Source: Liolophura sinensis (lineage: Eukaryota > Mollusca > Polyplacophora > Chitonida > Chitonidae). Taken from it: DNA of 12,643 nt. The notes under the pieces were generated by a model. That model was given only the letters and a program-made list of their open reading frames with translations. It made no database searches and had not been told where the DNA came from. A program made the translations under genes and the position numbers. Shown piece by piece: positions 9,101 to 12,643 of this stretch (position 1 is the first letter of the stretch; each line of letters begins with the position of its first letter). The stretch lies in NCBI RefSeq assembly GCF_032854445.1, contig NW_027018564.1:1-12643 (forward strand), read 5' to 3'.

Positions 9101-11618
9101 CCAACTTTCCATGTGATACACTGCCAAATGTATGCACACACGCTGATGGTGTTACCTACCAACTTCGCATGTGATACACTACCAAATGTATGCACACCAC
9201 GCTGATGGTGTTAACTACCAACTTTCCATGTGATACACTACTACATGTATGCACACCACGCTGATGGTGTTAACTACCAACTTTCCATGTGATACACTAC
9301 CAAATGTATGCACACCACGCTGATGGTGTTACCTACCACCTTTCCATGTGATACACTGCCACATGTATGCACACCACGCTGATGGTGTTACCTGCCAACT
9401 TTCCATGTGATACACTGCCAAATGTATGCACACCACGTTGATGGTGTTACCTACCAACTTTCCATGTGATACACTACCAAGTGTATGCACACCACGCTGA
9501 TGGTGTTAACTACCAACTTTCCATGTGATACACTGCCACATGTATGCACAACACGCTGATGGTGTTAACTACCAACTTTCCATGTGATACACTCCTACAT
9601 GTATGCATACCACACTGATGGTGTTACCTACCACCTTCCCATGTGATACACTACCACATGTATGCACACCACGTTGATGGTGTTAACTACCAACTTTCCA
9701 CGTGATACACTCCTACATGTATGCACACCACGCTGATGGTGTTACCTACCACCTTCCCATGTGATACACTCCTACATGTATGCACACCACGCTGATGGTG
9801 TTAACTACCAACTTTCCATGTGATACACTGCCACATGTATGCACACCACGCTGATGGTGTTACTTACCACCTTCCCATGTAATACACTCCTACATGTATG
9901 CACAACACGCTGATGGTGTTACCTACCAACTTTCCATGTGATACACTCCTACATGTATGCACACCACGCTGATGGTGTTAACTACCAACTTTCCATGTGA
10001 TACACTACCAAATGTATGCACACCACGCTGATGGTGTTAACTACCAACTTTCCATGTGATACACTACCAAATGTATGCACACCACACTGATGGTGTTACC
10101 TACCAACTTTCCATGTGATACACTACCAAATGTATGCACACCACACTGATCGTGCAGTCTTAAATAAATGAATATACTGCTCACACTGTCAAAAAGAGCA
10201 ACAGTCAAGGTCACCAAGGCTCAACACACAGTTACAGCACAGGAATCTGTAAATTCGACAGTCTAAGGCTGATTTAGGATGTTTGAACACATTTAGTAAA
10301 CCTACTAAAATTCCTCAAACCTTTTCATATATGAAAGAGCAATTTCGGTGAAATTTATGCACATTTATAATTAGATTTTGGAAACAAAACTACATTGGTT
10401 GTATTCACCTTACCTCCCACAATCAAGTAAACGTTGGGGAAGACATTTTTGGCCTGCATCAACTGCCGGGCATGGCCGGAATGAAACATGTCATAAATGC
10501 CATCTGCATAAACTCGAACAGGACGAGGCGCTGAAATACAAAGAGACAAAAGATAGGCTAGAGGAATGAACAGGACAAGATGCTCACGGACAAACAAACA
10601 GGATAGAAAAAAATAACAGTGTGCTGTATTGTAACAGTTGACCCACCCATACACGTGTATGTCTCCCAAACATCCCTGACTTTAATAACATTTCCAACTC
10701 TTTATGACTATTTCATATATACACAGCAAGTAAAAAACGTGTGTAAATTCACAGCAGCTGTGACATCTCAAGAAGAGTTTTGCGACCCCTTACACTCGGG
10801 CATCTTGCTAAAGTAAATCGTCCTTCGGTGTCAAGAGATAGATATCACTGACTCAAGCGCTGGTATTGATTTTTTCTACTAGCATCAAACTGCTTCTTCA
10901 TTTATTTATCTGCTTACAGTTTAATGTCACACTCAAAGAGCGTTTTCCTTATAGAATGGTGGTCTACTTTACTTGGGGAGAAAGCAGAGTGCCTAGGGAC
11001 TTTCCCACATGTGAAAACAAGGACAGACTTTACACCCAATACTGTGGAAACATATGCAGGCATTCTTCTGCAAACCTAAGACAGTAAAGATGATGGTGCC
11101 AGAAACCTGCTCCTGTCACATCGTTCATTAACAATGATAGTGAGATAATTTAAACACTCCCTTCCCAAGGCAGGGGTTGATACTGCACATCTTGAGCCGC
11201 CAGTTGTGTTTATTTTATGAATTTATGGATTTGACTGGTACTTTATGCTGCACGCTTCTACAATGGCCCCCAGCCTCATGATGTGAGGAAACCGATCATA
11301 GCCTTCGATAAACACACGATCATTCACACGTCGCTAGAAGACCATCCCACGTATGACCAGAGAGGAGGCCATTATGAGCTAGATTTGAACTCACAGCGTT
11401 CGCAATGATGACAGGCTCCTGAGCCATTGTGCTGTGCTAGAACGCTAACCCATAAGTCATGTGTCCCCCACCATTCAACATGTTACCACTGTTTGACGCC
11501 ACTTACGATTCTCAGATTTCGCCATCTCCATGGTTATCTTCACTGTGTAGTCAGTCTGGTCGCGAATTACATTGGCTCGCTCCTCGGTGTAGATCGGGGC
11601 GGGGCCACATGTGTTTGT
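1..11618 (-). CDS. PCYT1: Choline-phosphate cytidylyltransferase gene, partial, six exons
   Basis: This is the span of one split gene read right to left. The product makes CDP-choline from CTP and phosphocholine, the rate-limiting step of the Kennedy pathway to phosphatidylcholine. The family shuttles between a soluble, often nuclear, inactive form and a membrane-bound active form. Joining the exons 11507-11618, 10414-10530, 7907-8059, 5732-5814, 4780-4919 and 1-186 gives the family order: linker, [54 protein letters not shown], then the amphipathic membrane-binding segment ending [18 protein letters not shown]. Intron phases are 1, 1, 0, 2 and 0 and agree on both sides of every intron. The first exon(s) with the start codon and basic nuclear signal, and the Ser/Pro-rich C-terminus, are outside the window. 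Two exons each have one surplus base that breaks the frame. The family assignment is very secure; the alpha or beta paralogue distinction does not apply safely to an invertebrate. Confidence 0.96.
187..599. other. AT-rich intron sequence
   Basis: This is the start of the intron between PCYT1 exons 4780-4919 and 1-186. I see no coding similarity, structured repeat or tRNA-like element here. The 3' tail of the adjacent retrotransposon relic may extend into the right-hand end, but decay prevents recognising it. Confidence 0.6.
600..1013 (-). pseudogene. Non-LTR retrotransposon RT relic, 3' part
   Basis: Read on the minus strand, with frame changes, this stretch gives the second half of a LINE-type reverse transcriptase. 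PLLF..IY.NDLPLF lies near 983-1015, then [20 protein letters not shown] at about 902-955, then a decayed thumb region and [14 protein letters not shown] at about 665-715. FADD is the catalytic YxDD-type box of polymerase motif C, and the NAKLLGxYIDExL block is the usual segment after it in CR1/Jockey-like elements. Stops and frameshifts show it is dead. It continues the RT piece at 3811-4522, from which it is separated by the 85-bp tandem array. Confidence 0.87.
1014..3812. repeat. 85-bp tandem array, about 33 copies, derived from RT coding sequence
   Basis: The unit is 85 bp. Its landmarks are GGTACGACTAGAATGAC, then AATATGGAGTCTTGTGGGAC, then CAACCTTTTGTTGTTGG on the plus strand. The spacing is exact between most neighbouring copies (for example ggtac at 1081 and 1166), with a few one-base indels. 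On the minus strand each unit reads [14 protein letters not shown] followed by [11 protein letters not shown]. This is the segment of non-LTR RT from the SYLSNRxQ block to motif B, VPQGSILGPLL, with the motif-B glycine changed to aspartate and about ten residues missing between the two blocks. Because 85 is not a multiple of three, successive copies are in different frames and the array cannot encode a protein. It sits exactly where this segment belongs in the surrounding RT relic. Confidence 0.93.
3811..4522 (-). pseudogene. Non-LTR retrotransposon RT relic, 5' part
   Basis: On the minus strand an open stretch at 4132-4522 encodes the region before the RT core: [37 protein letters not shown] and, further on, [17 protein letters not shown] with [14 protein letters not shown]. 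Changing frame, it continues with VIPLHK (about 4103-4120), [10 protein letters not shown] (about 4050-4080), and [12 protein letters not shown] (3867-3902), the motif A block carrying one catalytic aspartate. These are standard landmarks of CR1/Jockey-superfamily LINEs. Frameshifts near 4130 and 4050 and stops near 3945 and 3805 show it is inactive. No endonuclease domain is present upstream, so the copy is 5'-truncated or was cut at about 4522, where SINE-like sequence begins. Assignment to a particular clade is not possible by eye. Confidence 0.9.
4520..4574 (-). mobile_element. SINE fragment abutting the RT relic
   Basis: The stretch from GACCATCTGCAGGTTACTGG to GCCAGAGAGGAAGC closely matches the middle of the full SINE at 8441-8705 (its part at about 8550-8603). 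The minus-strand open frame that covers the RT relic starts inside this SINE piece ([12 protein letters not shown]), so that apparent start methionine is not the retrotransposon's own. Confidence 0.7.
4780..4919 (-). CDS. PCYT1: PCYT1 exon: RTEGIS motif, with one-base frameshift
   Basis: The 140-bp exon follows a pyrimidine-rich tract ending GTGAAG (plus ct at 4920-4921) and stops at a GTGAGT donor (plus actcac at 4774-4779). The split Met codon is completed and the frame opens MFVPT, as in vertebrate GMFAPTQ. It then needs one base removed before [20 protein letters not shown] followed by [20 protein letters not shown] and R. RTEGIST is the second signature of the family, contributing the arginine and the TxxS/T residues that bind CTP phosphates. 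The surplus base falls in coding-strand AAAA (plus T 4904-4907); without it the linker would be PTNRTEGIS. No alternative splice junction I can see restores the frame. Confidence 0.93.
5128..5206 (-). mobile_element. tRNA-like sequence, probable SINE head or tRNA pseudogene
   Basis: On the minus strand it reads TACTCAGTGAGTAAGGTGC (A-box-like, D arm), an anticodon-arm-like GACTCCTAACC, and GTGGGTTCAAACCCC (B-box, T arm). The order and spacing fit a tRNA, with a CCT anticodon position recalling tRNA-Arg. The acceptor stem does not pair, so it is not a functional tRNA. It is either a tRNA pseudogene or the head of a SINE family other than the one at 8441. Confidence 0.6.
5207..5731. other. Intron sequence with a short foldback
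   Basis: This is non-coding sequence of the intron between exons 5732-5814 and 4780-4919. The only structure I see is an imperfect inverted repeat at 5463-5506, described separately. Otherwise it is AT-rich without recognisable genes. Confidence 0.6.
5463..5506. repeat. Imperfect inverted repeat (short foldback)
   Basis: GAAGGGGAGCAAC at the left pairs imperfectly with TTATCTCCCTTC at the right: the reverse complement of the right arm is GAAGGGAGATAA. The intervening sequence is about 20 bases. Short GGGAGATAAC-type termini recur in mollusc genomes, so this may be a tiny foldback element, but that is inference. Confidence 0.4.
5732..5814 (-). CDS. PCYT1: PCYT1 exon: IDFVAHDD segment
   Basis: The 83-bp exon starts after a TTTACCAG acceptor (plus ct at 5815-5816) and ends at a strong GTGAGT donor (plus actcac at 5726-5731). 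It reads [20 protein letters not shown] then HELKEKG and the first two bases of Met. Phase is 0 in and 2 out. It matches the vertebrate [29 protein letters not shown] segment of the catalytic fold with no gap, so the frame is intact. The preceding exon ends in HK, giving the family-like join [11 protein letters not shown]. Confidence 0.96.
5960..6105 (+). mobile_element. Degenerate SINE copy, plus orientation
   Basis: GTGAGTTCAAGTCCACC at about 6001-6017 is the B-box region of the SINE seen at 8441-8705. Downstream, TGGGAAGATCTGCCAGCAACCTGC and GGGTTTCATCC match the reverse complement of that SINE's body (GGGAAGGTCTGTCAGTAACC and following). The A-box end is badly decayed, so the left boundary is approximate. 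Its orientation is opposite to the copies at 8441 and 11205. Confidence 0.7.
6106..6333. other. Intron sequence, nothing recognised
   Basis: This is AT-rich intron sequence between the degenerate SINE and the 43-bp array. I see no coding or repeat signal in it. Confidence 0.6.
6334..6548. repeat. 43-bp tandem array, 5 copies
   Basis: The unit begins TTTTGTGCCAGTATTTCAAT and continues CAGCTTAGATGACACCAACTTCA. Starts at 6334, 6377, 6420, 6463 and 6506 give an exact 43-bp period. The first four copies are nearly identical and the last carries several changes (TTTTGAGCCAG, GACGACAATT). It lies in the intron between PCYT1 exons 7907-8059 and 5732-5814. No coding potential is supported. Confidence 0.95.
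6674..7238. repeat. 50-bp tandem array, 11 copies
   Basis: The unit contains ATTCATGTACATATGTCTTG, CAATTGCTGGCAGGAAGAG and CCCACATTTCT. ATTCATG starts at 6681, 6731, 6781, 6831, 6881, 6931, 6981, 7031, 7088, 7138 and 7189, so the period is 50 bp apart from a 7-base insertion near 7045 and one extra base near 7158. Two subtypes exist: an early CAGGAAGAGCCCACATTTCT form and a later CTGGAAGAGTCCACTTTTCC form. Most units have no stop in any plus frame, so long plus-strand open frames (up to 246 codons at 6551-7291) arise from the repeat and are not evidence of a gene. Confidence 0.95.
7239..7906. other. Intron sequence with a 15-base C tract
   Basis: This is non-coding intron sequence between the 50-bp array and the PCYT1 exon at 7907. 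A run of 15 C lies at 7799-7813 (G on the transcribed sense strand). I recognise no coding similarity; the short open frames here lack family features. Confidence 0.6.
7907..8059 (-). CDS. PCYT1: PCYT1 exon: VCSD to HCRYVDEV, with one-base frameshift
   Basis: The 153-bp exon lies between a TTTGATTTCAG acceptor (plus ct at 8060-8061) and a GTATAA donor (plus ttatac at 7901-7906). With the phase-1 base from the previous exon it opens VCSDALTL. After the A-run the conserved frame becomes [20 protein letters not shown] then [20 protein letters not shown] and KHK. The lysine before GR corresponds to the catalytic lysine of the family's LTHxxKG segment. The two halves are in different frames: the run of six A on the coding strand (plus T 8031-8036) is one base longer than the frame allows, and the frame of the second half reads a stop immediately upstream of the run. 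The family's LTH histidine reads as leucine here, directly beside the indel. Exon identity is certain; whether the extra base is biological is not. Confidence 0.94.
8060..8175. other. Intron sequence, nothing recognised
   Basis: This is the acceptor-side end of the intron upstream of exon 7907-8059. I see nothing beyond the splice acceptor. Confidence 0.6.
8176..8430. repeat. 97-bp tandem repeat, about 2.6 copies
   Basis: The unit starts CTTCTGCTGGCAGATCTGAA and includes GGGTGGCTATCGTGTGTTGT and CAATCCTGCCC. Starts at 8176, 8273 and 8370 give an exact 97-bp period. The first two copies are nearly identical; the third is diverged and fades before the SINE at about 8441. The short plus-strand open frame across it is repeat-derived. 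Confidence 0.9.
8441..8705 (-). mobile_element. tRNA-derived SINE, near full length
   Basis: Read on the minus strand, the head GTGGCTCAGTTGGTTAGCAC resembles a tRNA A-box region and GTGAGTTTAAGTCCAGC a degenerate B-box, both needed for RNA polymerase III transcription. The body follows with the SINE core whose plus-strand form is GGTGTTTTACGCCGTACTCA and ATGGTGGGTGGAAACC. The element ends in a (TAAA)n tail, seen as TTTATTTATTTATTT at the left edge. This body is one I recognise as common in mollusc genomes. No target-site duplication is clear. Within this window it is the best-preserved copy, so it was probably the last of its kind to insert here. Confidence 0.88.
8730..10150. repeat. 59-bp tandem array, about 24 copies
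   Basis: The unit contains CACACCACGCTGATGGTGTT, ACCTACCAACTTTCCATGTG and ATACACTGCCACATGTATG. CTGATGG recurs at 8790, 8849 and 8908 and onward every 59 bp to 10146, with one copy a base short near 9133. Variation is concentrated at a few sites (CACC/CAAC before ACGCTG, TACC/TAAC, GCCAC/ACCAA/CCTAC). Each unit holds an inverted pair ACACCA...TGGTGT with a six-base loop. It lies in the intron between PCYT1 exons 10414-10530 and 7907-8059 and has no coding support. Confidence 0.95.
10414..10530 (-). CDS. PCYT1: PCYT1 exon: HxGH nucleotide-binding motif
   Basis: The 117-bp exon is bounded by an ATTTCAG acceptor (plus ct at 10531-10532) and a GTAAGG donor (plus cttac at 10409-10413), phase 1 on both sides. 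It encodes [20 protein letters not shown] then [18 protein letters not shown]. The HSGH tetrapeptide is the HxGH signature of the cytidylyltransferase/nucleotidyltransferase superfamily, whose two histidines stabilise the CTP phosphates in the transition state. The RVYADGxxDxFHSGHARxLxQAK block is almost invariant in eukaryotic CCT, which makes this the most diagnostic exon of the window. It is intact and in frame. Confidence 0.97.
10531..11204. other. Intron sequence, nothing recognised
   Basis: This is the intron between PCYT1 exons 11507-11618 and 10414-10530, up to the decayed SINE. The short plus-strand open frames here have no recognisable family features and no repeat structure is visible. 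Confidence 0.6.
11205..11455 (-). mobile_element. Diverged SINE copy
   Basis: This copy has the same orientation and layout as the SINE at 8441-8705. It has a T/A-rich tail at the left (TTTATTTTATGAATTTATGG), the body piece GACCATCCCACGTATGACCA with GAGAGGAGGCC, a B-box seen as the complement of GAACTCACAGC, and a head with CTGAGCCATTGTGC and AACGCTAACCCA. It is clearly older than the 8441 copy, with many substitutions and a disrupted centre. It sits just downstream, in gene sense, of exon 11507-11618. Confidence 0.78.
11507..11618 (-). CDS. PCYT1: PCYT1 exon: linker before catalytic domain
   Basis: The 112-bp exon starts after a TTTTACAG acceptor (plus-strand ct at 11619-11620) and ends at a GTAAGT donor (plus cttac at 11502-11506). 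It reads [20 protein letters not shown] followed by [17 protein letters not shown], phase 0 in and phase 1 out. This aligns with the vertebrate segment QPAPFSDEI...PYVRVTMEEASRGTPCERP that precedes the catalytic fold, so the PAP and VKITMEMA positions are the recognisable anchors. The split codon joins to the next exon to give [12 protein letters not shown]. Its 5' partner should encode the basic nuclear-localisation region; it is not securely found in the window. Confidence 0.85.
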
Positions 11619-12643
11619 CTGTAAAACATCATCTGTGATGAGTGAATGAATGAATGAATTGATGAAAGTAATCGATGAAAGTGAGCAGCTAAAAACACTG
11701 AAACATAAATAAGTAAAATGTACAGATATCTTTTAAGCACGCCTCTGAAGGACAAGATAGCACCTACCTAAACCAAATTTCAATCAAAAGCAGGATAATC
11801 TTTCCAAAAACTATCATACTTCATCATTTTAATGTGATTTCACCTAATAACATGTAGAGCAAGATGACAATACTCCACAACTTTTCTCTGCCATTAGCTA
11901 ATGCTCGGACTATTATAGGGAAAATAACTTTGATGCTAGAGAGAGAGAGAGTAAATGTGGTGTCACCTGCTCTCGATAACGGAGACGCGCTGAAGCTGTG
12001 TCAAGACGAAGTCTCACTAAACTTTTACTGGGTTTCACTTTAAGAAAGTCAAGCACTATTTATGAAACATAAGTGAGCAAAAACAAACAAACAAACAAGT
12101 CATACAGCTTTTTAAGTAGAACAGCAAAGAAGTAACAACATAAAATCACACAGTGCACTTTGACAGAGGACTAACAAAAGTACAAACACAAATCATAGAT
12201 TGTTGAAATAGAACAATGACAAAAAGGACTAACAAGCCAGAAGATACACAATGAAAACATAAACATTTGGAACAAAACATTTTCAAACATTCAAATATGA
12301 AAAATGTAAAAAACAAAGTAAAAAAAACGTGAACATAAATCAAACACATTTTCAAAAGGGCTAGAATGATTAAGCAAACAAAAATCACACAGGTTCTTCT
12401 TTCACCAAAATACTGTAAGATAAGTTCAGCACTTTTCAAATTGACACATTGATTTGATTCGGATTGATTCATCTACCATTAATACAGGGCCACTTAGAAG
12501 TTTTTCTGTGAAGTTTGTATTAATTTCTCAGAAAAACTCAAGTGTTGGCATCACGCATACCACTGAAAGGCCTTCCAAGCAATTTTGAAAGTGCATTTTT
12601 ACAGGTCAAACTTTAGATGAAATACAGTATTGTAAATGCCTTT
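11619..12643. other. Intron or upstream sequence of PCYT1
   Basis: This is AT-rich sequence upstream, in gene sense, of the first recognised PCYT1 exon. It contains short simple repeats: GAAT repeats at about 11643-11658, GA repeats at about 11938-11951 and AAAC repeats at about 12083-12098. A weak candidate exon lies at about 11967-12045 and is treated as a finding only. The minus-strand open frame at 12146-12472 is hydrophobic, low in complexity and AT-driven, and is not supported as a gene. Confidence 0.55.

Noticed and set aside
10355-10669. Treating the whole 104-codon minus frame as exon
   Set aside because: Only 10414-10530 matches the enzyme; the parts on each side are intron beyond clear acceptor and donor sites.
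1-11618. Processed (intronless) pseudogene explanation for the two frameshifts
   Set aside because: All introns and consensus splice sites are present, so the copy is not retrotransposed.
12146-12472. Minus-strand hydrophobic open frame of 108 codons
   Set aside because: Phe/Val/Leu/Cys-rich composition follows from the local A-rich plus strand; no start context, domain or splice support.

Overview
The window is eukaryotic nuclear DNA, most likely from a mollusc. The organism is inferred from three things: an intron-rich gene with consensus GT-AG junctions, long non-coding stretches, and several copies of a tRNA-derived SINE whose body resembles a SINE widespread in bivalves and gastropods. 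No species can be named from the sequence alone.

The only host gene I can support is choline-phosphate cytidylyltransferase (CCT, PCYT1 type), on the minus strand. Six exons are visible: 11507-11618 (linker before the catalytic domain), 10414-10530 (HSGH nucleotide-binding motif), 7907-8059 (VCSD to HCRYVDEV), 5732-5814 (IDFVAHDD), 4780-4919 (RTEGIS) and 1-186 (start of the membrane-binding amphipathic region, cut by the window edge). Intron phases match at every join. The start codon and the N-terminal nuclear localisation region lie beyond 11618, and the C-terminus lies beyond position 1. Two exons (7907-8059 and 4780-4919) each carry one base too many for the conserved reading frame, both in A-runs on the coding strand. 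This is either assembly error or a decaying gene copy.

The introns are dominated by repeats. The intron between 186 and 4780 holds a minus-strand, degenerate non-LTR retrotransposon reverse transcriptase (RT). It is split by a 2.8-kb tandem array of 33 copies of an 85-bp unit. Translated on the minus strand, the unit is a piece of the RT itself, from the SYLSN segment to the VPQGS motif (here VPQDS). The array therefore looks like in-place amplification of RT coding DNA, not an unrelated satellite insertion. The intron at 5815-7906 holds a 43-bp array (5 copies) and a 50-bp array (11 copies). The intron at 8060-10413 holds a 97-bp repeat (about 2.6 copies), a full-length SINE and a 59-bp array (about 24 copies). 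Further SINE copies or fragments lie at 11205-11455, 5960-6105 and 4520-4574, and a tRNA-like sequence lies at 5128-5206.

All open frames on the plus strand, and the longer minus-strand frames outside the CCT exons and the RT relic, look like chance or repeat-derived reading frames. There is no bacterial-style operon, CRISPR array or defence system here.
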